Below are positions 9,720 through 18,931 of a stretch of DNA of 64,000 nucleotides, piece by piece. The position numbers and the translations under genes are program-made. The stretch comes from Microbacterium nymphoidis. Its GTDB lineage: Bacteria; Actinomycetota; Actinomycetes; Actinomycetales; Microbacteriaceae. Below the pieces are notes generated by a model. The model did no database searches, was not told where the DNA came from, and was given only the letters and a program-made list of their open reading frames with translations. The stretch is from NCBI RefSeq assembly GCF_021044885.1, contig NZ_JAJNOD010000004.1, positions 1-64,000 on the forward strand, read 5' to 3'. Every line of letters starts with the position of its first letter. Within the stretch, counting starts at the first letter, position 1.

Positions 9720-9783
9720 GAGTCCATTCTCTCGTGTCTGCGTCATCGAACGTCGTGCAGCGATATCGCCCCGAAGCCGCCGG

Positions 9784-9789
9784 TAGGCT
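9784..9789 (+). promoter_or_regulatory. -10 box of leaderless gpmA
   Basis: TAGGCT ends six bases before the gpmA ATG, so transcription would begin at the start codon. The same box-to-start spacing recurs at many genes in the window. Confidence 0.6.
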
Positions 9790-9795
9790 GGGGAC

Positions 9796-10545
9796 ATGAC
9801 CGAGCCGTACACCCTCATCCTTCTCCGCCACGGCCAGAGCCAGTGGAACGAGCTGAACCTGTTCACCGGTTGGGTGGACGTCCGTCTCACCGACCAGGGC
9901 AAGGCCGAGGCGGCCCGCGGCGGACAGCTGCTGGCCGAGGCCGGCATCCTCCCCGATGTGCTGCACACCTCGCTGCTCAGCCGTGCGATCCAGACCGCCA
10001 ACATCGCGCTCGACAACGCGGATCGTCTGTGGATCCCGGTCAAGCGCTCGTGGCGCCTCAACGAGCGCCACTACGGAGCGCTGCAGGGCAAGGACAAGGC
10101 GGAGACGCTCGCCGAGTTCGGCCCGGAGCAGTTCCAGCTGTGGCGTCGCTCGTTCGACGTGCCGCCGCCCGCGCTCGCGGACGACAGCGAGTTCAGCCAG
10201 GTGAACGACCCCCGCTACGCCGGCATCGACGGGGAGATCCCGCGCACCGAGTCGCTGAGTCTCGTGATCGACCGTCTGCTCCCGTACTGGGACGCCGAGA
10301 TCGTCCCGGACCTGCGTGCCGGCAAGACCGTCCTGGTGACGGCACACGGCAACTCGCTGCGGGGCCTCGTGAAGCACCTCGACGGCATCAGCGACGACGA
10401 CATCGCGGAGCTCAACATCCCCACCGGCATCCCGCTGGTCTACAAGCTGGACGCGGACCTCAAGCCCATCGCCCCGGCTGAGTACCTCGACCCCGAGGCC
10501 GCGGCAGCGGGCGCCGCTGCGGTGGCGAACCAGGGCAACAAGTAA
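9796..10545 (+). CDS. gpmA: 2,3-bisphosphoglycerate-dependent phosphoglycerate mutase
   Basis: Glycolytic phosphoglycerate mutase, 249 residues, interconverting 3- and 2-phosphoglycerate. The catalytic phosphohistidine signature [18 protein letters not shown] is at about 8-25; [15 protein letters not shown] follows near 90; the second catalytic His lies in [15 protein letters not shown] near 185. An Ala-rich C-terminal tail extends beyond the usual end. The transcript appears leaderless, and a strong hairpin follows the stop. Confidence 0.97.
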   Translation: MTEPYTLILLRHGQSQWNELNLFTGWVDVRLTDQGKAEAARGGQLLAEAGILPDVLHTSLLSRAIQTANIALDNADRLWIPVKRSWRLNERHYGALQGKDKAETLAEFGPEQFQLWRRSFDVPPPALADDSEFSQVNDPRYAGIDGEIPRTESLSLVIDRLLPYWDAEIVPDLRAGKTVLVTAHGNSLRGLVKHLDGISDDDIAELNIPTGIPLVYKLDADLKPIAPAEYLDPEAAAAGAAAVANQGNK

Positions 10546-10559
10546 GTCCGACACGCACG

Positions 10560-10590
10560 ACGTCCCCGCACCGGCTCGGTGCGGGGACGT
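10560..10590 (+). terminator. Terminator of gpmA
   Basis: A perfect 13-base-pair stem, ACGTCCCCGCACC with GGTGCGGGGACGT, encloses a five-base loop, starting 15 bases after the gpmA stop. The following bases are ttcg rather than a long T-run. Confidence 0.75.
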
Positions 10591-10640
10591 TCGCGTTCCC
10601 GGGGCCGACGGGCCGATGACGCCCCGGATCCGGCCGCCAT

Positions 10641-10752
10641 GGTCTCAGAACCTGCCGTCGGTCTGCGCCGGCAGAGCAGATCTTGAGACCAATGCCGCGG
10701 TCGGTCTCAGAAGATGCTCGGCTGCATCGGAATCACAACAGATCCTGAGACC
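10641..10752. repeat. Two GGTCTCA...TGAGACC inverted-repeat units
   Basis: Two successive units each begin GGTCTCAGAA (10641-10650, 10703-10712) and end TGAGACC (10684-10690, 10746-10752). They share partial similarity beyond the heptamer (AGATC before the right arm). The block lies between the gpmA and phoU terminators and codes for nothing. The same heptamer pair recurs at 27430-27455. Confidence 0.7.
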
Positions 10753-10772
10753 GGCGCGCGCCCGGAGACGAC

Positions 10773-10816
10773 GAAGCGGCGCGGTCCGCCACCCCTGACG
10801 TGGCCCGCGCCGCTTC
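10773..10816 (-). terminator. Terminator hairpin of phoU
   Basis: GAAGCGGCGCGG (10773-10784) pairs perfectly with CCGCGCCGCTTC (10805-10816), nine bases beyond the phoU stop on the minus strand. The loop contains a further short CCAC/GTGG pairing. Confidence 0.75.
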
Positions 10817-10824
10817 ATCGGGCG

Positions 10825-11496
10825 TCAGACGGCGTTCTCGCTCGTCTCGCCCTCCGCCGTCCAGTCGCCCGTGGCGAGGTAGACGGCCTTCTTCGCGACC
10901 GACACGGCGTGGTCTGCGAAGCGCTCGTGGTAGCGGCTGGCCAGGGTGGCATCGACCGTGGCGCCGGCCTCGCCCTTCCAGGTGTCGCTGAGGACCTTCT
11001 CGAAGACGCGTGCGTGCAGCTCGTCGATGTCGTCGTCGAGGTTGCGGATCTCGTCCGCGATGGTGAGGTCCTGGGTGCGCAGCAGGTCGGCCAGCTGGGT
11101 GGCGATCTGCACGTCGAGCTCGCCCATGGAGGTGAAGGTGCTCTTCAGACCCTTCGGGATGGCGCGCTCCGGGAAACGGTAGCGGGCCAGCTGAGCGATG
11201 TGCTCGGCCATGTCACCCATGCGCTCCAGTGATGCGCTCATGCGGAGCGCAGAGACCACCATGCGGAGGTCGCGCGCGACCGGCTGCTGGCGAGCGAGGA
11301 TCTCGATGGCGAGCTCGTCGAGCACCACGGCGCGGGCGTCGATGAGGCGGTCGTCCTCGATGACCTCCTCCGCCAGCGTGACATCGCTGGTGGCGAAGGC
11401 GGTGGTCGCCTTCGTGATCGCGATGGTGACGAGCTCGGCGATCTCGACCAGGCGTCCCTGGACGTCGTCGAGGGACTGGTGGAAAACTTCCCGCAT
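10825..11496 (-). CDS. phoU: Phosphate signalling complex protein PhoU
   Basis: The 223-residue all-helical protein is PhoU, which represses the phosphate two-component system when phosphate is plentiful and connects PstB to the sensor kinase. PhoU family repeats are visible: RDLRMVVSALRMSASLERMGDMAEHIAQ (shown here only to identify the metal-cluster helix; key residues E, R, D near 95-105) and the second-repeat counterpart YHERFADHAVSVAKKAVYLA near 190. Start at ATG 11496 with AAAGG upstream. It is divergent from the senX3-like gene. A weak PHO-like unit, GTTAACCTTCG, lies in the shared intergenic region on the minus strand. Confidence 0.95.
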   Translation of the reverse strand: MREVFHQSLDDVQGRLVEIAELVTIAITKATTAFATSDVTLAEEVIEDDRLIDARAVVLDELAIEILARQQPVARDLRMVVSALRMSASLERMGDMAEHIAQLARYRFPERAIPKGLKSTFTSMGELDVQIATQLADLLRTQDLTIADEIRNLDDDIDELHARVFEKVLSDTWKGEAGATVDATLASRYHERFADHAVSVAKKAVYLATGDWTAEGETSENAV

Positions 11497-11691
11497 GGCT
11501 GTGTGCCTTTCACTGGTGCAGGTCTGCGCCGCCCGCGCTCGCGCCGGGATGTCCTGGCTGTCGGGCTTCGGCGCAATCAAAACGAGCGAAGGTTAACGAT
11601 TGGTGCCGCCCGCGTGAATATCCGGCGGCGATGCCAGTCATAGCGCGGAATCCGGGCTCGTCGGCCTTCGCGGCCAGAATACGCTGTACTC

Positions 11692-13149
11692 ATGTCCTCC
11701 ACGCAGCTGGCGATCTTCGCCCTCGTTCTGGGCCTGGTCATCGGCGCTGCCGTCACTGTGGCTCTGGTGGTGGCACTGCGCGCCCGTGACCGCCATCTCC
11801 GAGAAGTCGCGGGCGATGTTCCGGAGGGAATCACGGCGGTCCTGGCCGGGATGGACGATGCTGCGGCGGTGCTGGACACCTCCTTCCAGCTGCTGGCAAC
11901 CTCCACCGCTGCGGGCTGGCTGGGGTTCGAGACCGGGCGCCCGCTGGAGAACACCGACCTGCGTGCCCTCGTTCGTCGCGCGCGATCCGCGGGCGGCACC
12001 GAGACCGAGACGCTGCGTATCCGGCTCGGTGAACTCTCTCCCGAACTCCGGCTGGTCAGTGCCCGGGCCACCGTGCTCAGCGCGCGGCTCACCATGCTGA
12101 CCGTCCGCGACATCAGCGAGAGCGAACGCCTGGAGCAGATGCGCCACGACTTCGTCTCGAACACCTCTCACGAGCTGAAGACGCCGGTGGGTGCGATCAC
12201 GCTGCTCTCCGAGGCCGTCGACATGGCCGCGGACGACCCCGATCAGGTGCGCGTGTTCGCCGCGCGGCTGCAGGCGGAGGCGCGCCGGCTCGGTGGGCTC
12301 ACCGGTCGCATCATGAGTCTGTCGAAGCTGCAATCCACGGATGGCCTGTCCGAGGTGCGCGACGTGTCGGTCGACGAAGTGGTCGCCGCGGCCGTCGATG
12401 CCAACAGTGTGGCCGCCCAGGGAGCGAACGTCGAGCTGCTGCGCGGCGGCGAGCGCGGACTGTTCGTGCGCGGTGATGCCCAGATCCTCAGCGACGCGCT
12501 GGGAAACCTCGTGTCCAACGCGGTGAAGTACTCGGCATCGGGATCGCGCGTGGGCATCGGCGTGAAGCGCGTGGATGATGTCATCGAGATCGCCGTGGCC
12601 GATCAGGGGATCGGTATCGCGGAGGACGACCAGCAGCGCATCTTCGAGCGCTTCTACCGCGCAGATCAGGCGCGCTCGCGCAGCACCGGCGGCACCGGAC
12701 TCGGGCTCTCGATCGTCAAGCACGCCGTCCAGCGGCACGGCGGTGACGTCCGGCTGTGGTCCCGTCCGGGCAAGGGCGCGACATTCACGATCGTGCTGCC
12801 TGCATCGGAAGCGCCGGCGCACGACAAGGCTCGCAAGACCGACAAGCCGCGCAAGCCCGAGAAGGCGCGCAAGAGCGAGGATGCCCGCAAGGCCGACAAG
12901 CTGCGCAAGAAGCAGAAGCGTGAGGACCGGAAGCGCAGCGAAGAGCTCGCGACCGAGACCGCGCCGCTGGCACCCGCCGTGGAGAAGCCCATCCCGGCGC
13001 CCGTCCCGATCGTCGCGGAGCGCCGCGAACCCGTCGCCGACGCCGCCCGCGCGGCCCGCGACGCCGTCGTGCGCGTGGACGCGCACGCATCGACACCTGT
13101 CCCCGTCCCGGCTCAGACCGAGACGCAGAACGGAGAGAACCCGTCATGA
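11692..13149 (+). CDS. senX3: Phosphate-type sensor histidine kinase (SenX3-like) with a lysine-rich tail
   Basis: A 485-residue membrane kinase. One membrane helix (about 5-26) precedes a PAS-like region (about 45-140). The kinase core follows: H-box HDFVSNTSHELKTPVGAI near 150, N-box NLVSNAVKYS, G1 VADQGIGIAEDDQQRIFERF and G2 GGTGLGLSIVKH. The core ends near residue 367, leaving about 118 unusual residues: KARK/RKPEK-type basic repeats, then a Pro/Ala/Val-rich end. The start appears leaderless (TACGCT at 11680-11685, six bases before ATG). It overlaps the regulator gene by four bases and is divergent from phoU, as in the mycobacterial senX3-regX3 arrangement. Confidence 0.92.
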   Translation: MSSTQLAIFALVLGLVIGAAVTVALVVALRARDRHLREVAGDVPEGITAVLAGMDDAAAVLDTSFQLLATSTAAGWLGFETGRPLENTDLRALVRRARSAGGTETETLRIRLGELSPELRLVSARATVLSARLTMLTVRDISESERLEQMRHDFVSNTSHELKTPVGAITLLSEAVDMAADDPDQVRVFAARLQAEARRLGGLTGRIMSLSKLQSTDGLSEVRDVSVDEVVAAAVDANSVAAQGANVELLRGGERGLFVRGDAQILSDALGNLVSNAVKYSASGSRVGIGVKRVDDVIEIAVADQGIGIAEDDQQRIFERFYRADQARSRSTGGTGLGLSIVKHAVQRHGGDVRLWSRPGKGATFTIVLPASEAPAHDKARKTDKPRKPEKARKSEDARKADKLRKKQKREDRKRSEELATETAPLAPAVEKPIPAPVPIVAERREPVADAARAARDAVVRVDAHASTPVPVPAQTETQNGENPS

Positions 13150-13829
13150 CCCGAGTGCTGCTCATCGAGGACGAGCCCGACCTCGCCGATCCGCTGGCGT
13201 ATCTGCTTCGCCGTGAGGGATACGAGGTCGAGATCGCCGAGGACGGGCCGGCGGCCCTCGCCGCATTCCGCGAGCGCGGCGCCGACATCCTGCTGCTCGA
13301 TCTGATGCTGCCGGGGATGCCCGGGACCGAGGTGGCCCGCCAGGTGCGCACGACGTCGGCTGTGCCGATCATCATGGTGACCGCGAAGGACACCGAGGTG
13401 GACATCGTGGTGGGCCTGGAGATCGGTGCCGACGACTACGTCACCAAGCCGTACTCCGCTCGCGAGCTGCTGGCGCGCATGCGGGCCGTGCTGCGGCGCA
13501 CGGCGGCGGCGGAGGCCGACCTGGACGAGCGGGTGCTGCAGGGCGGACGGGTGAGCGTGGATCTGGACCGTCACACCGTGTCGGTGGCGGGAAGCGAGAT
13601 CAATATGCCGCTGAAGGAGTTCGAGCTGCTCGAGGTGCTGATGCGCAACGCGGGTCGCGTGCTCACCCGGGGACAGCTCATCGACCGGGTCTGGGGCAGC
13701 GACTACTTCGGCGACACGAAGACGCTCGACGTGCACATCAAGCGCATCCGCTCGCGTATCGAGGAGAATCCCGGACAGCCGGTGATGCTCGTAACGGTCC
13801 GCGGTCTCGGATACCGATTCGAGGCCTGA
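13146..13829 (+). CDS. regX3: OmpR/PhoB-family response regulator (RegX3/PhoP-like)
   Basis: The 227-residue regulator pairs with the kinase it overlaps. The receiver (about 1-118) has the acidic pair IEDEPDLA, phospho-acceptor Asp in DILLLDLMLPG, and conserved Lys in DDYVTKPYSARELLAR. The winged helix (about 128-225) has MPLKEFELLEVLMRN and TLDVHIKRIRSRI ending TVRGLGYRFEA. It is the probable activator of the PHO box ahead of pstS. A long hairpin separates it from the convergent lipoprotein gene. Confidence 0.94.
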   Translation: MTRVLLIEDEPDLADPLAYLLRREGYEVEIAEDGPAALAAFRERGADILLLDLMLPGMPGTEVARQVRTTSAVPIIMVTAKDTEVDIVVGLEIGADDYVTKPYSARELLARMRAVLRRTAAAEADLDERVLQGGRVSVDLDRHTVSVAGSEINMPLKEFELLEVLMRNAGRVLTRGQLIDRVWGSDYFGDTKTLDVHIKRIRSRIEENPGQPVMLVTVRGLGYRFEA

Positions 13830-13832
13830 ACC

Positions 13833-13882
13833 GCAGATGAGAGCGGGCCGCATCCGTCGGGAGGCGGCCCGCTCTCATCTGC
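13833..13882. terminator. Bidirectional terminator, perfect 19-bp stem
   Basis: GCAGATGAGAGCGGGCCGC and its exact complement enclose 12 bases. The hairpin lies three bases after the regX3-like stop and four bases from the stop of the convergent lipoprotein gene, so it can serve both. Confidence 0.85.
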
Positions 13883-13886
13883 GAGG

Positions 13887-14366
13887 TCAGCTGGTGGCCG
13901 ACGGCGTCGGCACAGCCTCTTCGAGGTACTCGAGGGTGCCGTCGAGCACGGGGACCTCCACGGCCTCCGAGGTGCCGTCACCCGAGGTGAACGTGACCTT
14001 GACGGTGTCGCCCGCGACCGTGTTGAGGCCGGGGACCTCGAGGTGCTCGCCGTCGATGCCGTAGCTGACGCGCTCGCCGGCGGGCACCGACACCTTGAGC
14101 GGAGCGGCCACGCCGTCGACGGCGACCGTGGCGGTCTGGTCCTCCGCGGTGTCGTTGACGAACACGGCGACGAGGTTGACCGCATCCTCACCGGTGATGA
14201 AGAAGGCGTTGCGCACCAGCACCGGGCCGGACGCGTTCGGGACGTTGACGCCCTCCGCGGCGGAGTAGGGGATCGTGGTGGCCTGCGGCGAGATCATGCT
14301 GCAGCCGGTGGTGCCCAGGATGATGGCGGCACCGAGGGCGATGGACGCGAGAGCGCGCGTGTTCAC
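13887..14366 (-). CDS. LpqE-like lipoprotein
   Basis: The 159-residue product begins with a lipoprotein signal peptide whose lipobox is LGTTGCS, so it should be anchored on the outer face of the membrane. The mature part is beta-rich (VLVRNAFFITGEDAVNLVAV, VSVPAGERVSYGIDGEHLEV). It sits immediately before carD, divergently, as lpqE (Rv3584) does in Mycobacterium tuberculosis, and is comparable in size, so LpqE-like is the best name. Start is GTG 14366 with a near-perfect AGGAGG upstream. The function is not established. Confidence 0.75.
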   Translation of the reverse strand: MNTRALASIALGAAIILGTTGCSMISPQATTIPYSAAEGVNVPNASGPVLVRNAFFITGEDAVNLVAVFVNDTAEDQTATVAVDGVAAPLKVSVPAGERVSYGIDGEHLEVPGLNTVAGDTVKVTFTSGDGTSEAVEVPVLDGTLEYLEEAVPTPSATS

Positions 14367-14504
14367 TGATCCTCCTCAGGATGCTGACGGTGTCCCTCCA
14401 GTCTAGGGGTACCGCCGCCTCTCGCCGTTCACGCTCACCGAGGGCGCAAACCTTAGCGCATTTTCGCTGTGGTATTCTGGAGGTTGCCGAAAGGACACAG
14501 CTGC

Positions 14505-14987
14505 ATGCTTTTTGAGGTTGGCGAGACGGTCGTCTATCCGCACCACGGTGCTGCGACGATCACCGAGGTGAAGACCCGCGTGATCAAGGGCGTCGAGAAA
14601 ACGTATCTGAAGCTCCGTGTCACCCAGGGGGACCTCATGATCGAGGTGCCGGCAGACAATGTCGACCTCGTGGGTGTACGTGACGTGATCGGCAAGGAGG
14701 GCCTCGAGCGCGTGTTCGAGGTGCTGCGTGCTCCGTTCACGGAGGAGCCCACCAACTGGTCGCGCCGTTACAAGGCGAACCTGGAGAAGCTCGCGTCCGG
14801 TGACGTGATCAAGGTCAGTGAAGTCGTGCGCGACCTCTGGCGCCGCGACCAGGACCGCGGGCTGTCCGCCGGAGAGAAGCGGATGCTCGCCAAGGCGCGC
14901 CAGATCCTCATCTCCGAGCTGGCTCTTGCGGAGAAGACCGACGAGGAGAAGGCATCCACCCTCCTCGACGAGGTCCTCGCCTCCTGA
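14505..14987 (+). CDS. carD: CarD-family RNA polymerase-binding regulator
   Basis: CarD (160 residues) binds the RNA polymerase beta subunit and stabilises open promoter complexes. The N-terminal Tudor-like RNAP-interaction domain (about 1-55) begins [19 protein letters not shown]. The helical C-terminal domain carries the invariant Trp in [12 protein letters not shown] that wedges into the -10 region in characterised CarD. The start at 14505 is preceded by AAAGGA and is conserved; an upstream in-frame reading is rejected. It is the first gene of a carD-ispDF-cysS-rlmB order matching mycobacteria. Confidence 0.96.
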   Translation: MLFEVGETVVYPHHGAATITEVKTRVIKGVEKTYLKLRVTQGDLMIEVPADNVDLVGVRDVIGKEGLERVFEVLRAPFTEEPTNWSRRYKANLEKLASGDVIKVSEVVRDLWRRDQDRGLSAGEKRMLAKARQILISELALAEKTDEEKASTLLDEVLAS

Positions 14988-14994
14988 GATCTTC

Positions 14995-15022
14995 CGAACG
15001 CCGCCCCACGGGGCGGCGTTCG
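14995..15022 (+). terminator. Terminator of carD
   Basis: CGAACGCCGCCCC and GGGGCGGCGTTCG form a 13-base stem with a very short loop, starting seven bases after the carD stop. Confidence 0.8.
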
Positions 15023-15083
15023 TCGTTTCCGGGAGCCGGTGCGCGGCCCGAGGATGACGGGTGCGGCCGCGGCGTCGTGAACG

Positions 15084-15148
15084 CATGATGCGGCGCTGAA
15101 TCCATGACGCAATCACCGGAGCCGTCATGGATTCAGCACCGGATCATG
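15084..15148. repeat. 26-bp imperfect inverted repeat
   Basis: Arms 15084-15109 and 15123-15148 match at 24 of 26 positions around 13 bases. The core is CTGAATCCATGACG and its complement. It lies between the carD terminator and ispDF, so it is not needed to end carD. It resembles other intergenic palindromes here in size but not in sequence. Confidence 0.7.
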
Positions 15149-15205
15149 AATTCGGAACAGCCGTGGCGGGCGCGCGCACCGGAACCTTGCGACTTAAATG
15201 GGGGT

Positions 15206-16429
15206 ATGGACTACATCCCTGTGCCCCGTGTCGCTGTGGTCGTCGTTGCCGCCGGCGCGGGGACACGGCTCGGGGCGGGGGAGCCGAAGGCGTTCGTCGG
15301 CCTGGATGACCGCACGATCCTGGCACACGCCCTTGACGGCGTGCTGGCCGTGCCGACTCCGATGCAGATCGTCGTGGTGGCACCGGCCGATCGGGTGGGG
15401 GAGGCCATCGCAGAACTGGATGTCCGCGCGGGCGGCCGCCGGAATCTGGCATCCGTCGTCGTCGGCGGCGAGACGAGGCAGGCGTCGGTGGCAGCGGGAC
15501 TCGCCGCGCTGTGGGGCGACATCGACGTGGTTCTGGTGCACGATGCAGCGCGAGCCCTGACACCGCCCGAGGTGTTCGAGCGTGTGATCGCCGCGGTCGA
15601 TGAGACAGGATGGGGCATCATTCCCGTCATTCCGGTGGTCGACACCCTCAAACGCGTGGACGGCTCGCGCATCACGGCCGCCGTCGATCGTGCCGAACTC
15701 GCCGCCGCACAGACACCGCAGGGCTTCCGTCGCGATGTGCTCGCAGCAGTGTATGCGGCGGCGGACGAGGACTTCACCGACGACGCGGCTCTGCTGCAGA
15801 GCCAGGGGCACACGGTCGGAACCGTCCCGGGGCATGAGCTCTCGTTCAAGATCACTACCCCCGCCGATCTCCAACGTGCGCGGCACCTCGTCACCTCTGA
15901 TGCGCCGGGGGCGCCTGCGGTTTCCGAGACGCTCGGGGGCCCGGAGTCGGACCTGAGGGCCATCCCGCGCGTAGGGATCGGGACCGACGTGCACGCTTTC
16001 ACGGATCACGGAATCCTCTGGCTGGCGGGGCTGGAATGGCCCGGTGAGACCGCGCTGGAAGGGCACTCGGACGGCGATGCCGTGGCGCACGCGATCGTGG
16101 ACGCGCTGCTGTCGGCGGCGGGACTCGGCGACATCGGGGCGCACTTCGGCACCGCACGGCCGGAGTTCGCGGGCGCACACGGCGCGGCGTTCCTCGCGGA
16201 GACGCGTCGGATCGTCGAGCGCGCCGGGTTCCGCATCGGCAACGTGGCTGTGCAGGTGCAGGCAGCGCGTCCGAAGTTCGCTCCGCGTCGCGCCGAGGCC
16301 GAACTGGTGCTGTCGGAGGTGCTCGGTGCTCCGGTGTCCGTCTCGGCGACCACCACGGACGGGCTGGGCTTCGTCGGTGCGGCGGAGGGCGTGCAGGCGT
16401 TCGCGGTCGCGATGCTGGTCGCCGTCTGA
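15206..16429 (+). CDS. ispDF: Bifunctional IspD/IspF isoprenoid synthesis enzyme
   Basis: The 407-residue fusion catalyses two steps of the methylerythritol phosphate pathway. The IspD part (about 1-232; CDP-ME synthesis) has [20 protein letters not shown]. The IspF part (about 250-407; cyclisation to MEcPP) has GIGTDVHAF with metal-binding Asp and His, and [20 protein letters not shown]. Fused IspDF is known in several bacteria; M. tuberculosis keeps them separate but adjacent. ATG 15206 follows TTAAAT by six bases, a leaderless arrangement, and there is no proper ribosome-binding site. Confidence 0.95.
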   Translation: MDYIPVPRVAVVVVAAGAGTRLGAGEPKAFVGLDDRTILAHALDGVLAVPTPMQIVVVAPADRVGEAIAELDVRAGGRRNLASVVVGGETRQASVAAGLAALWGDIDVVLVHDAARALTPPEVFERVIAAVDETGWGIIPVIPVVDTLKRVDGSRITAAVDRAELAAAQTPQGFRRDVLAAVYAAADEDFTDDAALLQSQGHTVGTVPGHELSFKITTPADLQRARHLVTSDAPGAPAVSETLGGPESDLRAIPRVGIGTDVHAFTDHGILWLAGLEWPGETALEGHSDGDAVAHAIVDALLSAAGLGDIGAHFGTARPEFAGAHGAAFLAETRRIVERAGFRIGNVAVQVQAARPKFAPRRAEAELVLSEVLGAPVSVSATTTDGLGFVGAAEGVQAFAVAMLVAV

Positions 16430-16463
16430 CGACACAGCCCAGCGGGTTCGCGGGCCGCGCCGG

Positions 16464-16469
16464 TAGGCT
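16464..16469 (+). promoter_or_regulatory. -10 box of leaderless cysS
   Basis: TAGGCT ends six bases before the GTG start of cysS, giving a transcript that begins at the start codon. Confidence 0.55.
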
Positions 16470-16475
16470 GGAGGG

Positions 16476-17867
16476 GTGACTCTGCACCTCCACGACACGC
16501 GCACCCAGACGCTGCGCGAATTCGTCCCGCTCGATCCGACGAACGTGACGATGTACGTCTGTGGTCCCACCGTGCAGTCCGGCCCCCACATCGGGCACGT
16601 CCGCGCCGCTCTGGGCTTCGATCTGCTGCGCCGCTGGCTGGAGTACCGCTACGGCCGGGTCACCTTCGTGCGCAACGTCACTGATATCGACGACAAGGTC
16701 CTCACCAACGCCACGGACACCGAGGAATGGTGGGCGCTGGCCTATCGCATGGAGCGCGAGTTCACCGCGGCCTACGAGGCCGTGGGAATCCTCACCCCCA
16801 CGTACGAGCCCCGGGCCACCGCTTCGATCCCGCAGATGCAGGAGCTCATCCAGCGACTCATCGACGCCGGTCACGCATACGCCGCCGCCGGAGACGTCTA
16901 CTTCGACGTGCGGTCGTGGCCGAGCTACGGCGAGCTGACCCACCAGTCCGTCGACGCCATGGAGGATGCGGCTGATGCCGACCCCCGCGGCAAGCGCGAC
17001 CCGCACGACTTCGCGCTCTGGAAGGGCGCCAAGGAGGGTGAGCCGGCCTCCGCGATCTGGGATTCCCCGTGGGGCGCCGGGCGTCCCGGGTGGCACATCG
17101 AGTGCTCCGCCATGTCGCGGCGCTACCTCGGCGCCGAGTTCGACATCCACGGCGGTGGCCTGGACCTGCGCTTCCCGCACCACGAGAACGAGCTCGCACA
17201 ATCGACCGCGGCGGGCGACCCCTTCGCGAGGTACTGGGTGCACAACGGTCTGGTGACGGTCGGCGGCCAGAAGATGTCGAAGTCCCTCGGCAACTTCACG
17301 CTCGCCGAAGACGTCCTCGCCGAGCACGATCCGCAGGTCGTGCGTTACGCCCTCGCCGCCGCGCACTACCGCTCGACCCTCGATCTCACTGCATCGTCGT
17401 ACGACGAGGCGGAGGCGGCGCTGGGACGCATCACCGGCTTCTTCCGGCGGGCGCAGCGCACCTTCCCCGAGACCGTGGCCGCCGCGACGATCGACGAGCT
17501 GCCCGCCGAATTCACCGCCGCGATGGACGACGATCTCAACGTGCCCCAGGCGCTCGCCGTCATCCATGAGACGGTGCGCACGGGCAACACGGCGATCGAC
17601 GCCGCAGACGGTGCCGCAGCGGCGTTCGCCGCGGAGAACGTGCGGCTGATGATGCAGGTGCTGGGCCTCGACATCGATCTGCCCGCAGCCGGGGGTGCGG
17701 AGCAGGTCGCGCTCGGCTCCCTCATGGATTCACTGATCTCGCAGCGTGCGCAGGCGCGCGCTGACAAGGACTGGGGTGCGGCAGACCGCATCCGAGACGC
17801 ACTCGCCGCAGCCGGCATCACGCTGGAGGATACGGCGGACGGAACACACTGGAGTATCAATGACTAA
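16476..17867 (+). CDS. cysS: Cysteinyl-tRNA synthetase
   Basis: The 463-residue class I synthetase charges tRNA-Cys. The HIGH motif appears as [11 protein letters not shown] near residue 33, with the zinc Cys in VCGPTVQSG near 28 and the distal zinc ligands in WHIECSAM and [21 protein letters not shown] is near 268. The start is GTG 16476, chosen from family length and the -10 spacing. The stop codon is overlapped by the rlmB start by eight bases. Confidence 0.97.
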   Translation: MTLHLHDTRTQTLREFVPLDPTNVTMYVCGPTVQSGPHIGHVRAALGFDLLRRWLEYRYGRVTFVRNVTDIDDKVLTNATDTEEWWALAYRMEREFTAAYEAVGILTPTYEPRATASIPQMQELIQRLIDAGHAYAAAGDVYFDVRSWPSYGELTHQSVDAMEDAADADPRGKRDPHDFALWKGAKEGEPASAIWDSPWGAGRPGWHIECSAMSRRYLGAEFDIHGGGLDLRFPHHENELAQSTAAGDPFARYWVHNGLVTVGGQKMSKSLGNFTLAEDVLAEHDPQVVRYALAAAHYRSTLDLTASSYDEAEAALGRITGFFRRAQRTFPETVAAATIDELPAEFTAAMDDDLNVPQALAVIHETVRTGNTAIDAADGAAAAFAAENVRLMMQVLGLDIDLPAAGGAEQVALGSLMDSLISQRAQARADKDWGAADRIRDALAAAGITLEDTADGTHWSIND

Positions 17868-18861
17868 GCCAGGACGCCCCGGCGCACGTCGTGCCGGGAG
17901 CAAGAAGGGTGCCACCAAGGGCACCGGTGGCCTCGGCCGCAAGGCGCTGGAAGGACGCGGCCCCACCCCCAAGGCGGAGGACCGCGCCTGGCACCCCGCC
18001 GGCAAGCGCAAGGCGGCCGCCGAGCGCTACGCCGCCGCGGGCGGCAAGGGCAAGCCGGGGCAGAAGCCGCAGAGCAACATCAACCGCGGATCGCGCGCGA
18101 AGTCGACCGATGACACCGAGACCGTCACCGGTCGCAACTCGGTGCTCGAGGCGATGCGTACGAAGATCCCGGCCACGGCGTTCTACATCGCCCAGCGCGT
18201 GGAGATGGACGATCGCGTCAAGGAGATGCTGGCCATCGCCCGCCACCGCGACATCCCCGTGATGGAGGTCACCCGCCAGGAGCTGGATCGCATGGCCGGC
18301 TTCGACGGCGTGCACCAGGGCGTCGCCCTGAAGGTACCGCCGTACGAGTACCAGCACCCGCAGGATGTGCTGGAGGATGTGCTCAACCGCAACGAGACGC
18401 CGCTGTTCGTCGCGCTCGACGGCATCACCGACCCCCGCAACCTCGGCGCGATCATCCGCTCCACTGCGGCGTTCGGGGGCCAGGGCGTCATCCTGCCGCA
18501 GCGTCGCTCCGCGAGCGTCAACTCGGCCGCCTGGAAGACATCCGCCGGTGCGGCCGCGCGCATCCCGGTCGCCATCGCGCCGAACCTCACGAACACCCTC
18601 AAGGAGTTCAAGAAGCAGGGTGTGTTCATCCTGGGCCTGGACGGCGGCGGCGACGTGGAGCTTCCGCAGCTGGAGCTGGCCGATCGGCCCGTGGTGATCG
18701 TGGTGGGCTCGGAGGGCAAGGGGCTGTCGCGCCTGGTCACCGAGCACTGCGATCAGATCGTCTCCATCCCGATCTCTGCGGCCACCGAGTCGCTCAACGC
18801 CGGTATCGCCACCTCGGTGGCGCTCTACCAGGTGGCCACGATGCGTCAGGCCGCGCAATGA
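17860..18861 (+). CDS. rlmB: 23S rRNA (guanosine-2'-O-)-methyltransferase, RlmB/TrmH family
   Basis: A 333-residue SpoU-family methyltransferase. The N-terminal 85 residues are a Lys/Gly/Ala-rich basic extension likely to contact RNA. The substrate-binding domain follows (GRNSVLEAM near 88). The three knot motifs are GITDPRNLGAIIRSTAAFG, VVIVVGSEGKGLSRLV and IPISAATESLNAGIATSVAL. The start ATG overlaps the end of cysS by eight bases, supporting translational coupling. The modified nucleotide is inferred from the family. Confidence 0.93.
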   Translation: MTKPGRPGARRAGSKKGATKGTGGLGRKALEGRGPTPKAEDRAWHPAGKRKAAAERYAAAGGKGKPGQKPQSNINRGSRAKSTDDTETVTGRNSVLEAMRTKIPATAFYIAQRVEMDDRVKEMLAIARHRDIPVMEVTRQELDRMAGFDGVHQGVALKVPPYEYQHPQDVLEDVLNRNETPLFVALDGITDPRNLGAIIRSTAAFGGQGVILPQRRSASVNSAAWKTSAGAAARIPVAIAPNLTNTLKEFKKQGVFILGLDGGGDVELPQLELADRPVVIVVGSEGKGLSRLVTEHCDQIVSIPISAATESLNAGIATSVALYQVATMRQAAQ

Positions 18862-18873
18862 TCTTCCGCCCCT

Positions 18874-18923
18874 GAGAAACGCGTGATGCCCGGTCCGTGC
18901 GGACCGGGCATCACGCGTTTCTC
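18874..18923. terminator. Bidirectional terminator, perfect 24-bp stem
   Basis: Arms 18874-18897 and 18900-18923 are exact complements with only two bases between them. The hairpin lies between the convergent ends of rlmB and the ABC permease gene. Confidence 0.85.
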
Positions 18924-18931
18924 GGGGCGAC

